Shown in pieces: positions 54,259 to 62,584 of a stretch of DNA of 64,000 bases. The stretch comes from an uncultured Oscillospiraceae bacterium (GTDB lineage Bacteria > Bacillota > Clostridia > Oscillospirales > Oscillospiraceae): assembly GCA_934552825.1 (NCBI GenBank), contig CAKTEQ010000001.1:1-64000 (forward strand). The letters are read 5' to 3'. Below the pieces are notes generated by a model that worked only from the letters and a program-made list of their open reading frames with translations, was not told where the DNA came from and did not search any database. A program made the translations under genes and the position numbers. Every line of letters starts with the position of its first letter. Positions within the stretch are counted from its first letter, which is position 1.

Positions 54259-55659
54259 TTATTTTTCCGCTGCGGCTTTAACTTTTTTCTGGCGTTTTTT
54301 TACGCACCCGGCTACAATGCCGCCCAATGCGAGCAACGCCAGCACATTGGGTATAACCATGATGTTATTGAACATATCCGTCAGCTCCCACACAAGATCG
54401 TTGGAAAGGAGGGAACCCAAGAAGATAAATATGATCGCAAAGACAGAATATATCTTATCGGATTTCTGACCGAAGAGATACTTCACGTTTATTCTGCCGA
54501 AGAGGTTCCAGCTCACGATGGTGGAAAACGCGAAGAACAGCAGGCAGATTGCAACAAAGATGTTGCCGAAAGTCGTGCCGAACACGCTGCCGAAGGCGAG
54601 CTGCGCCATATTCGTCTTGGATATGCCCTCTGCCGCGCCGGAGGCCAGCACGCCGCCGCCCGCGTAAAGCGTCGTAATTACTACCAGAGCTGTCATTGTC
54701 AGGACGATAAACGTATCGATGAACACGCCGATCATAGCCACAACGCCCTGCTCGTGGGGATCCTTTACGTTCGCGAGAGCATGAGCGTGAGGCGTAGAGC
54801 CCATGCCGGCCTCATTGGAGAACAGGCCGCGCTTCGCGCCCTGGCTGATTGCCGTCTTGAGCGCATAGCCGATGGAACCGCCGATTATGGCGTTGGGCAT
54901 GAATGCGTACTTAAATATCATGCCGATAGCTTCGGGGACATTTGTGATGCGGCAGACAATGACAATGAGAGAGCCCAGCACATAGAGACATGCCATAACA
55001 GGTACCAGCTTTTCCGTTACGGAGGCTATTCTCTTCAAGCCGCCCAGGAATATAAACGCCGCGGCAAGTGCCACGAGGATGCCGATTATCCATGTGGGAA
55101 TGCCGAAAGCCGTTGAGCAGGTCTCACCGATGGAGTTGGACTGGACCATGCTTCCCATGAAGCCCAGCGCCAGCGTTATAGCGACAGCAAAGAAGCCCGC
55201 GAGGAACTTGCCGAACTTGCCCTTGAACGCCTGGCGGATATAGTACACGGGGCCGCCGGAAACCTGCCCGTCGACGCCGACGACTCTTGTCTTCTGAGCA
55301 AGGACCGCCTCAGCGTATATAGTCGCCATGCCGAAAAACGCGATTATCCACATCCAGAAAATAGCGCCGGGGCCACCGATGAGTATAGCGCCGCAGGCGC
55401 CGACGATATTACCCGTGCCTACCTGAGCCGCGATAGCTGTTGTGAGCGCCTGGAAAGAGCTCATGCCGCTCTTCTCCTTCTTGCCTCTCATCGAAAAGTT
55501 GCCGAACACTCTGCGCATACCTTCACCAAAGCAGCGCACCTGAACAAATTTCGTGCGTATTGAATAATACAGACCGCAGCCGATAAGCAGGATTATGAGA
55601 ATATAATCCGACAGATACGCGTTTATAGCCTGTACTATTTTGAGCAGCACCTCTTCCAT
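54259..55659 (-). CDS. Alanine/glycine:cation symporter (AGCS family)
   Basis: A 466-residue sodium-coupled amino-acid carrier with about eleven membrane segments. Family blocks: QALTTAIAAQVGTGNIVGACGAI, GPGAIFWMWIIAFFGMATIYAEAVLAQ, and GLFSNEAGMGSTPHAHA. The C-terminus is basic. ATG 55659 follows GGAGAAGG. The upstream glycine riboswitch shows that glycine controls the gene; import of glycine, or export when it is in excess, are both possible depending on whether the riboswitch turns the gene on or off. Confidence 0.93.
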   Translation of the reverse strand: MEEVLLKIVQAINAYLSDYILIILLIGCGLYYSIRTKFVQVRCFGEGMRRVFGNFSMRGKKEKSGMSSFQALTTAIAAQVGTGNIVGACGAILIGGPGAIFWMWIIAFFGMATIYAEAVLAQKTRVVGVDGQVSGGPVYYIRQAFKGKFGKFLAGFFAVAITLALGFMGSMVQSNSIGETCSTAFGIPTWIIGILVALAAAFIFLGGLKRIASVTEKLVPVMACLYVLGSLIVIVCRITNVPEAIGMIFKYAFMPNAIIGGSIGYALKTAISQGAKRGLFSNEAGMGSTPHAHALANVKDPHEQGVVAMIGVFIDTFIVLTMTALVVITTLYAGGGVLASGAAEGISKTNMAQLAFGSVFGTTFGNIFVAICLLFFAFSTIVSWNLFGRINVKYLFGQKSDKIYSVFAIIFIFLGSLLSNDLVWELTDMFNNIMVIPNVLALLALGGIVAGCVKKRQKKVKAAAEK

Positions 55660-55754
55660 TTTCCCTTCTCCTCTCAAAAATAAAAAATAGCTGCCGCAGA
55701 AAAACATCCACAGCAACTCCGAAGAAAAAAATATGAACGCAGCTCAAAATATGC

Positions 55755-55860
55755 CGCGCCCTGTCCTTTTGCCTGAGAGATTCAGCGGATGCACCGCCTT
55801 GCACCTTCGGCACCCAATTTAATGGGATTCTCCAGAGTGTCCTCTGACGTCAGTTCCCGG
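55755..55860 (-). ncRNA. Glycine riboswitch upstream of the AGCS gene
   Basis: Minus strand shows the gcvT-type aptamer: AGGACACTCTGGAGAATCCC, GGGTGCCGAAGGTGCAAGG, then AATCTCTCAGGCAAAAGGACAG. The conserved GCCGAAGG-GCAA and CTCAGGCAAAAGGACAG are both present. One full aptamer is visible; a ghost second helix may lie on its 5' side. Confidence 0.93.
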
Positions 55861-55896
55861 TACCCCGAGTTCATACGCCCTCAATGGACAAATGTA

Positions 55897-55925
55897 TTTG
55901 TAACACAACACAGGACGATTGTCAA
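55897..55925 (-). promoter_or_regulatory. Promoter of the glycine riboswitch transcript
   Basis: Minus strand TTGACA (55920-55925), 17-base spacer, TACAAA (55897-55902). Confidence 0.75.
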
Positions 55926-56036
55926 TAGGGATTGCAGGAATACCTGCACTTTTTGGGAATACGCTGTAACCCCTGTTGTGCATACCGTAAATCTATGTTA
56001 AAATCAACTAAAGAAAGCTTCAGGAGGTCCAGGACT

Positions 56037-56423
56037 TTGCGTGATGTAGTTGCGGCTCTCATCTGGAATGAGGGCAGATTCATGATCTGTCAGCGTCCGG
56101 CTCACAAAGCCCGGGGGCTTATGTGGGAATTTGTCGGCGGCAAGACGGAACCGGGAGAGACGAAGGAGCAGGCGCTGCGCCGTGAGTGCGAGGAGGAGCT
56201 CGGTATTCAGGTGCAGGCCGACAGCGTGTTTATCGAGCTGATTCACCAATACCCGGATATCACGATCGACCTCACCCTCTTCAACGCCCATATTGTCTCT
56301 GGCGAACCGAAGCTTCTGGAGCACAACGACCTGCACTGGATAACCCCAGGTGAGATAGATAACTATGTTTTCTGCCCCGCGGATATAGAAATACTCAAGA
56401 AGATCAAGGAAAGATACTCATAA
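56037..56423 (+). CDS. mutT: NUDIX hydrolase, MutT type
   Basis: A 128-residue NUDIX protein. The Nudix box GGKTEPGETKEQALRRECEEELG is complete, with the preceding WEFVGG typical of 8-oxo-dGTP pyrophosphatases. It cleans oxidised nucleotides. TTG 56037 is chosen because AGGAGG lies 9 bases upstream and the domain begins at once; the longer frame adds an unrelated N-terminus. It is directly followed by the rluA-type gene (1-base overlap). Confidence 0.9.
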   Translation: MRDVVAALIWNEGRFMICQRPAHKARGLMWEFVGGKTEPGETKEQALRRECEEELGIQVQADSVFIELIHQYPDITIDLTLFNAHIVSGEPKLLEHNDLHWITPGEIDNYVFCPADIEILKKIKERYS

Positions 56424-57073
56424 TGCGTACTGAAATACTGTTTATCGACAAAGACATATTGGTCGCCCTCAAGCCTCCCGGCGTTCTCTCCACAGACGAG
56501 CCGGGCGGTATGCCGGAGCTGCTCCGGGCAGAGCTTAACGACAGTGCCGCCGATATCCGCACTGTGCACCGGCTGGACCGGGTCGTGTCCGGAGTTATGG
56601 TCTTTGCGAGAAGCGCCGCCGCCGCGAGCGAGCTCTCCCGCCAGGTGCGGGAGAATATATTCTCCAAGGCCTACATCGCCGTCGTCCATTCCTCCCCGGC
56701 TGAACCGGAGGGTGTCCTGCGTGACCTGCTCCGGCGGGACAAGCGTGAGCGCAAGACTTACGTCGTGACCGAGATGGACAGGGACACCCGGCCGGCGGAG
56801 CTGAGATACAGGGTGCTCGGGTCTTCCGGGAGCCTTACGCTCCTGCGCATACATCTCATAACCGGCAGAACTCATCAGATACGCGCCCAGTTCTCCTCCC
56901 GGGGCATGCCCTTGGCAGGTGATAAAAAATACAGCACTCTCCCGGACGATTGCCCTATCGCCCTATGGTCAGAGCGGATAGGCTTTCTCCACCCTTCGAG
57001 CGGCGCTCAGGTGGAATTTACTCACTCACCACCCGAAATTTTCCCCTGGACTGAATTCAGTTCATGTATCTGA
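56423..57073 (+). CDS. RluA-family pseudouridine synthase
   Basis: A 216-residue pseudouridine synthase without S4 domain. The catalytic Asp lies in VHRLDRVVSGVMVFAR, and LITGRTHQIRAQFSSRGMPLAGDKKY is the second conserved block. It isomerises uridines in rRNA or tRNA; the exact site is not predictable. It is shorter than RluC/RluD, closest in size to RluA/TruC. The ATG overlaps the mutT stop; it slightly precedes the reductive-dehalogenase-like gene. Confidence 0.9.
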   Translation: MRTEILFIDKDILVALKPPGVLSTDEPGGMPELLRAELNDSAADIRTVHRLDRVVSGVMVFARSAAAASELSRQVRENIFSKAYIAVVHSSPAEPEGVLRDLLRRDKRERKTYVVTEMDRDTRPAELRYRVLGSSGSLTLLRIHLITGRTHQIRAQFSSRGMPLAGDKKYSTLPDDCPIALWSERIGFLHPSSGAQVEFTHSPPEIFPWTEFSSCI

Positions 57074-57096
57074 AGTACATATGGAGGCGACACCAG

Positions 57097-58317
57097 ATGA
57101 ATAAAAAACGTCACGGCATACTTTTTAACGAACAGCAGCTCGGTCCCTACCCCATGGAGAAGATACCCAGAGTAGATAAGCCCACCACGGAATTTTACGC
57201 GGTGCCGGAGCCGCGCCGTGCGGATCTGACTGTGGAAACCCTCATCGACGACCCGAAGTACGGCCCTAAAGTTGGTCCCGGCAAGGCTGAATTTGCTGAT
57301 AAGGAGCCGGTTTTCCGGGCATTTATGGACGTGAATATGCTCCTGTCCAGCTGGGAAATGAACCCGGTGAATCCGGTGAAGTCTGATCTTCCGAAGGATC
57401 AAACCGTCCTGACGCGGCATATTAAAAAGCTGTGTCACTTCTGCGGCGCGGATCTGGTGGGCATATGTGAGGTCACGCCCGACGCCGTATACACCCATGA
57501 CGACTTCGGCAATCCCATCGAATGCGGCTATAAGTACGCCATAGTTTTCGGTGTACGCAAGCAGCGGGACACTATCGCCGCGAGCTATGGCTGCGAGTGG
57601 ATAGACGACGCCGTGAGCATGCAGGCATACCAGCGCACAGGCTGCATCGCGAACACCGTGACAAGCTATATCCGCCGCATGGGCTGGGAGGCCGAGCCCT
57701 CCATCGTCCCCCGCTACAAAACCCTCATGTCCAAGCTTGTCCTCTACGCCGGGCTCGGCGAGGCGAGCCGCCTCGGCATAATGGTAAATCCTTTCCTGGG
57801 CGCCATAGCGAAATACGGCACCGTCCTGACAAACCTCCCTCTTGATACGGATAAACCCATCGACTTCGGGCTCCAGGACTACTGTGAACACTGCAGCATA
57901 TGCGCTGAGAATTGCTGCTCCAACGCTGTACCCAGAGGGGATAAGATCGATTATAACGGCGCCCACACATGGATACTCAAGGCCGAAAACTGCGCCATTT
58001 TCAACAGGACGAACCCCGTCGGCAAGGTCTGCGAACGCTGCACCAAGGTCTGTCCATGGAACCATATCGACAACGATCCGAAGCGCTTTGCCGACTGGGA
58101 CGGGGACATTAAAAAGCTCCACGCCATGGCAAATGAGCAGGCAGCATTTTTGAAGGAACACAACTACATCTTCCCCGAGGAGGCAGACCAGAAATGGTGG
58201 CTTCCCCTGCGTTACAGCAGCGAGGACGGCGCATACCACAACACCAGGGAATTTGACTACAAGCGCCACGAGAGAAAGATGGCGTTCAACGAAAAATACC
58301 TTAACAAAAAGAAATAG
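57097..58317 (+). CDS. Reductive-dehalogenase-like corrinoid iron-sulfur protein, no Tat signal
   Basis: A 406-residue protein with the RdhA core: GLGEASRLGIMVNP, TNLPLDTDKPIDFGLQDYC, then the first cluster motif C263-x2-C266-x2-C269-x3-C273 and the second motif C299...C312-x2-C315-x3-C319-P-W-N. These spacings are those of cobalamin-dependent reductive dehalogenases; epoxyqueuosine reductase is related but has a different N-terminal half. There is no twin-arginine signal and no rdhB-like anchor gene next to it, so it should be cytoplasmic. Its first cluster has Cys-Cys where relatives have Cys-Pro. ATG 57097 follows TGGAGG. Substrate is unknown. Confidence 0.78.
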   Translation: MNKKRHGILFNEQQLGPYPMEKIPRVDKPTTEFYAVPEPRRADLTVETLIDDPKYGPKVGPGKAEFADKEPVFRAFMDVNMLLSSWEMNPVNPVKSDLPKDQTVLTRHIKKLCHFCGADLVGICEVTPDAVYTHDDFGNPIECGYKYAIVFGVRKQRDTIAASYGCEWIDDAVSMQAYQRTGCIANTVTSYIRRMGWEAEPSIVPRYKTLMSKLVLYAGLGEASRLGIMVNPFLGAIAKYGTVLTNLPLDTDKPIDFGLQDYCEHCSICAENCCSNAVPRGDKIDYNGAHTWILKAENCAIFNRTNPVGKVCERCTKVCPWNHIDNDPKRFADWDGDIKKLHAMANEQAAFLKEHNYIFPEEADQKWWLPLRYSSEDGAYHNTREFDYKRHERKMAFNEKYLNKKK

Positions 58318-58327
58318 TAAACTAAAA

Positions 58328-58371
58328 GGAGCGTATGCGGCTTTGCATACGCTCCTTCTGTATACTCTTTT
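58328..58371. terminator. Bidirectional terminator
   Basis: GGAGCGTATGC-GGCTTT-GCATACGCTCC and T-rich flank between converging genes. Confidence 0.82.
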
Positions 58372-59164
58372 ATGAAAGAAGCAGCTTGTCGTCCGCTTCA
58401 TCGCTGCCGCTCGCCTTGGAGAACATCTCAAGCAGATCGGGCACAGTGAGCTTTTTCTTGTCCTCGCCGCTCACGTCTACCACAATGCGTCCCTCGAACA
58501 TCATGATGAGCCGGTTGCCGTGGGCAATGGCGTCACGCATATTATGAGTGACCATCATCGTCGTAAGATTATTCTCCCGGACTATCTTGTCGGATATCTG
58601 AAGCACTTTCTCCGCGGTCTTGGGGTCCAGAGCCGCTGTGTGCTCATCCAGCAGGAGCAGCTTCGGCTTTCTTATAGACGCCATAAGCAGCGTCAGCGCC
58701 TGTCTCTGACCTCCGGAGAGCAGACCAACCTTCGCCGTCATGCGGTCTTCAAGACCCAGTCCGAGGGTTTTGAGCTCCTGTCTGTAAAACTCACGTTCCT
58801 TGTTTGTTATGCCCGCGCGGAGCGTGCGTCTCGCGCCTCGTCTATATGCCAGCGCCAGGTTTTCCTCGATGCCCATTGTGGCGGCCGTGCCCATCATGGG
58901 GTCCTGGAACACTCTTCCGATAAATTTGGCGCGCTTATGCTCCGGCAGCTTTGTCACGTCCACGTCGTCGATTATTATGCTTCCGCTGTCGACAGTGAAC
59001 ACGCCTGCAACTGCGTTGAGCATGGTGGACTTTCCCGCGCCGTTGCCGCCTATGACAGTAACGAAATCACCGTCGTTCAGCTTCAGGTCCACGCCGTTCA
59101 GCGCCCGCTTTTCATTTACCGTGCCGGGATTGAAGGTTTTATACACTTTTCTCAGTTCAAGCAT
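58370..59164 (-). CDS. ABC transporter ATPase (TrpZ-like)
   Basis: A 264-residue ATPase. Walker A GGNGAGKST, signature LSGGQRQAL, Walker B LLLLDEHTAALD and the switch His in VTHNM are present. DEHTAALDP with a His after Glu is a common variant in this subfamily. Together with the permease and binding protein upstream it forms a TrpXYZ-type importer. It overlaps the permease gene by 8 bases. Confidence 0.92.
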   Translation of the reverse strand: MLELRKVYKTFNPGTVNEKRALNGVDLKLNDGDFVTVIGGNGAGKSTMLNAVAGVFTVDSGSIIIDDVDVTKLPEHKRAKFIGRVFQDPMMGTAATMGIEENLALAYRRGARRTLRAGITNKEREFYRQELKTLGLGLEDRMTAKVGLLSGGQRQALTLLMASIRKPKLLLLDEHTAALDPKTAEKVLQISDKIVRENNLTTMMVTHNMRDAIAHGNRLIMMFEGRIVVDVSGEDKKKLTVPDLLEMFSKASGSDEADDKLLLS

Positions 59165-60101
59165 TTTCGTGCGCCTCCTTCACTGCTGCGGCGGGTGCCT
59201 TTTTCTTTGAGAGCTTGCCCTTCCAATAGGGTATCGCGAGGAACACCGCCACTATCGCCGCGGAGAGCAGCTTGAGGTAGTCGGAGTCCAGACCGAACCA
59301 GAGGACGATCTGCATGACGATATAATAAATAATAGCGCCTATTGACACGCTTGCAAGCTTGAGGGCAAAATTGCGGAATATCTTGGAGAAGATAACGTCG
59401 CCGATGATAACGGCTGCAAGCCCGATAACGATAGCTCCGCGCCCCATGTTTATATCCGCAAATCCCTGATACTGGCAGAAAAGTGCAGACGCCAGCGCCA
59501 CAAGGCCGTTGGATATCATGAGCCCTATAACTTTATTGAAGTTTGTGTTGATGCCCTGAGCGCGAGCCATATTCTCATTCGCGCCGGTGGCACGAATGCT
59601 GCATCCCACCTCGCGCCCGAAGAACCAATAGAGCACAGCGATTATCACAACGGTGAACACGAGCCCTATGAGTATGGGGGATTTATAGAAGGGCGTATTG
59701 TGATCGAACAGATAGCGCGAAGAGACCAGCAGATTGTACTTGTCAACACTGATGGCCTGATTTGCTTTACCCATTATCTTCAGATTTATCGTATAGAGCG
59801 CCAGCTGCGTAAGTATACCGGAGAGCAGCGCAGGAATGCCCATCTTCGTTGTGAGAAGCCCCGTTATCATGCCCGCAGCCATGCCGGCGATAAAAGCTAT
59901 AAGCAGCGCCAGCCACACGTTACAGCCGTTCATGATGAGCATGATGCTCACGGCAGCGCCTGTGCACATTGTGCCGTCAACCGTCAGGTCGGCAATGTCC
60001 AGGACTTTATAGGTGATGTACACGCCGATAGCCATGATGCCCCAGATAAGCCCCTGGGACACGGCGCCGGGCAGTGCATTGAGCAGTGCCATAATATTCA
60101 T
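59157..60101 (-). CDS. ABC transporter permease (TrpY-like)
   Basis: A 314-residue permease of the branched-chain amino acid/sugar type (BPD_transp_2) with about nine membrane segments. QGLIWGIMAIGVYITYKVLDIADLTVDG at the N-terminus and EVGCSIRATGANENMARAQGIN are family blocks. It forms the channel of the TrpXYZ-type importer. A hairpin in the 74-base gap upstream (60126-60152) may let the binding protein be made in excess. Confidence 0.9.
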   Translation of the reverse strand: MNIMALLNALPGAVSQGLIWGIMAIGVYITYKVLDIADLTVDGTMCTGAAVSIMLIMNGCNVWLALLIAFIAGMAAGMITGLLTTKMGIPALLSGILTQLALYTINLKIMGKANQAISVDKYNLLVSSRYLFDHNTPFYKSPILIGLVFTVVIIAVLYWFFGREVGCSIRATGANENMARAQGINTNFNKVIGLMISNGLVALASALFCQYQGFADINMGRGAIVIGLAAVIIGDVIFSKIFRNFALKLASVSIGAIIYYIVMQIVLWFGLDSDYLKLLSAAIVAVFLAIPYWKGKLSKKKAPAAAVKEAHENA

Positions 60102-60125
60102 ATTATCCTACCTCCAAGGCAAAGA

Positions 60126-60152
60126 GGGATGCAGCTAACAGCGCCGCATCCC
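60126..60152 (-). other. Intercistronic hairpin after the binding-protein gene
   Basis: GGGATGC...GCATCCC with a compound inner stem and no T-run, between the binding-protein and permease genes; likely protects the upstream mRNA and limits read-through. Confidence 0.6.
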
Positions 60153-60175
60153 CTTGCTGTTTTTCTTATTCGCTT

Positions 60176-61204
60176 TTAGCCGATCGCAACATAATCGTCG
60201 GGAACTGCGATACCCAGAGCTTCGCAGCGTGCCGCGTCATACTTCTTTGTGAACTGAGGCGCGAAGCGCACATCCATGTCGCCGGGGTTCGCACCCTCAA
60301 CGAGGATCTCATAAGCCATCTCGCCTGTCGCATAGCCCAAATCGTAGTAGCTGATACTCAGAGTGGCAACGCCGCATCCGGCGCAGATGCCTTCCTCACC
60401 AGCGACGATAGGCACGCCAGCGGGCTGGCAGATATTGTTGATAGCTTCTGTGTTGGAAGCCGCTGTGTTGTCTGTTGGGATATAGATGACGTCGCAGGCA
60501 GAGCAGGCGCTCTGTGCAACAGAGGATACGTCGTTGGAGTCTACGAAGGAGAACTCCTTGCACTCATAGCCCATATCCTCCAGATAGCCCTTGATGACGC
60601 TTACCTGGTACTCGGAGTTTGCCTCAGCGGAGCAATACAGCAGACCGACAGTCTTTGCGTCGGGGAACAGCTCCTTGATGATCTCAGCCTGACCGTTCAG
60701 AGGAGCCAGGTCAGATGTGCCGGAGATATTTGTTCCTGTCTTGCCGGTCCAGTCGGAGATATCCAGCGCTGTTGCGTAGTCCGTTACGGAAGTGCCCAGG
60801 ATGGGTATAGTACCTGTTGCGGCGCCCGCAGCCTGAAGAGCCGCTGTGGCGTTTGCCATGATGAGGTCAACGCCGCTGGAGACGAAGCCGTTTACGATGG
60901 TCGTGCAGTTTGCACTGTCGCCGGAAGCGTTCTGCTCCTGGAACTCGACCTTGTCGCCCAGCTTGTCCGTCAGAGCGTCCTTAAAGCCCTGTGTGGCGGC
61001 GTCGAGAGCTTCGTGCTGCACAAGCTGGCAGATGCCGACTGTATATGTCTTGTCGGCGGTATTTTCTGTGTTCCCTGTGTTTTCCGTGTTCTCAGCGTCT
61101 GTATTAGGCGTTGTCGTCTCTTCTGTCTTGCTGCCGCAGGCCGCAAATGTGAAGAGCATTGCAACCGCCAGAACGATAGCCAGAACCCTTGCAAGCTTTT
61201 TCAT
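60176..61204 (-). CDS. ABC transporter substrate-binding lipoprotein (TrpX-like)
   Basis: A 342-residue lipoprotein. Signal peptide ends at Cys23 in FAACGSK; a Thr/Asn/Glu-rich linker (PNTDAENTENTGNTEN) follows. The mature part belongs to the ABC_sub_bind family (GICQLVQHEALDAATQGF, LIMANATAALQAA, YIPTDNTAASN), which in Firmicutes contains tryptophan/tyrosine binders. It precedes permease and ATPase genes. ATG 61204 follows GGAGGGAC. Confidence 0.92.
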   Translation of the reverse strand: MKKLARVLAIVLAVAMLFTFAACGSKTEETTTPNTDAENTENTGNTENTADKTYTVGICQLVQHEALDAATQGFKDALTDKLGDKVEFQEQNASGDSANCTTIVNGFVSSGVDLIMANATAALQAAGAATGTIPILGTSVTDYATALDISDWTGKTGTNISGTSDLAPLNGQAEIIKELFPDAKTVGLLYCSAEANSEYQVSVIKGYLEDMGYECKEFSFVDSNDVSSVAQSACSACDVIYIPTDNTAASNTEAINNICQPAGVPIVAGEEGICAGCGVATLSISYYDLGYATGEMAYEILVEGANPGDMDVRFAPQFTKKYDAARCEALGIAVPDDYVAIG

Positions 61205-61316
61205 TTAATGTCCCTCCGTCCATTTTAGCTTTAGCACTTAAACACGCTGGTGCTTTTATGTGCTAAAGTAGTTTATGCTTTTTTATGGGCTCTTTCAAGC
61301 CCACCTGATGTTCCTT
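61205..61316 (-). promoter_or_regulatory. Two-hairpin leader of the ABC importer operon
   Basis: Between promoter and start codon the leader forms GGGCTT-GAAA-GAGCCC followed by A-rich sequence, then CTTTAGCAC...GTGCTAAAG closing just before the ribosome-binding site. No T-box core is present. It may be a regulatory RNA of unknown type. Confidence 0.5.
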
Positions 61317-61344
61317 ATTATAGCACCGTGCCCCGTAAAGTCAA
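61317..61344 (-). promoter_or_regulatory. Promoter of the ABC importer operon
   Basis: Minus strand TTGACT (61339-61344), 16-base spacer, TATAAT (61317-61322). Confidence 0.8.
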
Positions 61345-61456
61345 CCTGTAATTTAAAGCAATAAAGTATGAAAAAGCCTCCATATGCTTAGCTATATTGA
61401 CAGCTCCGTTTTTTCAATCTCATCACGTTTTCTTTGACGCTTTGTAAATAATATGT

Positions 61457-61497
61457 AAAAAAGGACGCACGCGATTGATTCGCGTGCGTCCTTTTTT
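61457..61497 (-). terminator. Terminator of the SLH-protein operon
   Basis: Seventeen-base arms around ATTGATT with A and T edges, 8 bases past the stop codon. Confidence 0.9.
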
Positions 61498-61504
61498 CAT
61501 TGGG

Positions 61505-62521
61505 TTATCTGACCTTTGTCCAGGTCTCAGCACCTGCGACCATCTTATGATCGTGACCGTTGGCTGCTTCCATAACATCATAGTAGAAGCTGTCAGTTGT
61601 CTTCACGTCGGTGAACTGCGCGAGATTTTCAGCGCTGTCCACGAATGCCTTGTCGGCAGCTCTGCCGAGCATTCTGTTGACGATGACAACAACTTCCTTA
61701 CGGCTGATAGCGCCGTTGGGGTCATAGTTCACAGGGGAGTCCGTGAGCCAACCCTTTGCAACTGCGGAGGCAATGTACTTGTAGCCCCAGAAGGATTCCG
61801 GTACGTCTGTGAACTGTACCTTGCCCTCGGAGAGGCTGAAGAAGCGTGCCGCCATAGCGCAGAACTCAGCTCTGGAAACAGAGGCGTTGGGCTTGAAGCT
61901 GCCGTCGGGATAGCCTGTGATAACGCCCTTGCCTGCCAGCGTTGTGACTGCCGTATAGTACCAGTCACTGGCCTTTACGTCTGTAAGAGTCACTGTCTTA
62001 GATGTCGTCTTGTCCACCAGCAGACGATAGAAGATCGTCGCGGCTTCCGCCCTTGTGAGGTTCCCATCGGGCTTGAAGGTTCCGTCAGGATAGCCCTGAA
62101 TATAGGCGAAGTGGTCGTCGGTGATGAGGCTGAGATCCTCAGCGCCCGCTGTTACTGTGACATCGCTTGCGGGCATGGTGAAGGTGTATGTGGTGTCATT
62201 CACCTTCGTGAGAGGGATCTTATTGCCGTTCTTATCAAGAACGATAATATCGTTGGGGTCTGTGCCGGGTACAACTGTCAGAGTGATCTTGGTGCCAGCG
62301 GGGGCAGATGCTCTGTCAGACTTGACAGCGTCCTTCTGGCTGTCGGGGATGATTACTCTGTAAGAGGGAACGGTGTAGCCCGTGTCTCTCCCATCTGTCA
62401 GCTCGCCGTCGCCTCTGCCGGGATCGTAAGGCGTGCCGTCAGCAAATACTGTGACCGAGAATGCCATCATCATGACCATGGCGAGGAGAATGGCAAGGAC
62501 TCGTTTCATAACAGATTTCAT
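61505..62521 (-). CDS. S-layer homology (SLH) domain surface protein
   Basis: A 338-residue exported protein. The signal peptide is about 1-27 (cleavage near FADG). An Ig-like or beta region (about 45-125, with TVVPGTDPNDIIVLDKNG) is followed by three SLH repeats: AYIQGYPDGTFKPDGNLTRAEA, VITGYPDGSFKPNASVSRAEF and LTDSPVNYDPNGAISRKE. SLH domains bind pyruvylated cell-wall polymer. ATG 62521 follows AGGAGG. It follows the large MBG-type protein and may be co-transcribed with it. Confidence 0.9.
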   Translation of the reverse strand: MKSVMKRVLAILLAMVMMMAFSVTVFADGTPYDPGRGDGELTDGRDTGYTVPSYRVIIPDSQKDAVKSDRASAPAGTKITLTVVPGTDPNDIIVLDKNGNKIPLTKVNDTTYTFTMPASDVTVTAGAEDLSLITDDHFAYIQGYPDGTFKPDGNLTRAEAATIFYRLLVDKTTSKTVTLTDVKASDWYYTAVTTLAGKGVITGYPDGSFKPNASVSRAEFCAMAARFFSLSEGKVQFTDVPESFWGYKYIASAVAKGWLTDSPVNYDPNGAISRKEVVVIVNRMLGRAADKAFVDSAENLAQFTDVKTTDSFYYDVMEAANGHDHKMVAGAETWTKVR

Positions 62522-62546
62522 TGAAGTTCCTCCTTTTCACTGCTCC

Positions 62547-62570
62547 CCCGGTCTGCCGGAGCAGACCGGG
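62547..62570 (-). other. Hairpin between the two surface-protein genes
   Basis: CCCGGTCTGC-CGGA-GCAGACCGGG without T-run, 15 bases before the SLH gene's ribosome-binding site. Either a weak terminator or an mRNA-processing element. Confidence 0.6.
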
Positions 62571-62584
62571 AGTGCCATACTGTG

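Noticed and set aside
57097..58317. Epoxyqueuosine reductase (QueG) as an alternative identity
   Set aside because: The GLGE...TNLPL...DKPID...C-x2-C block and the C...C-x2-C-x3-CPWN second motif fit reductive dehalogenases better; kept as an alternative in the check.
61205..61344. T-box upstream of the TrpXYZ-like importer
   Set aside because: No GTGG-ACCGCG core in the leader, unlike the ilvA leader.
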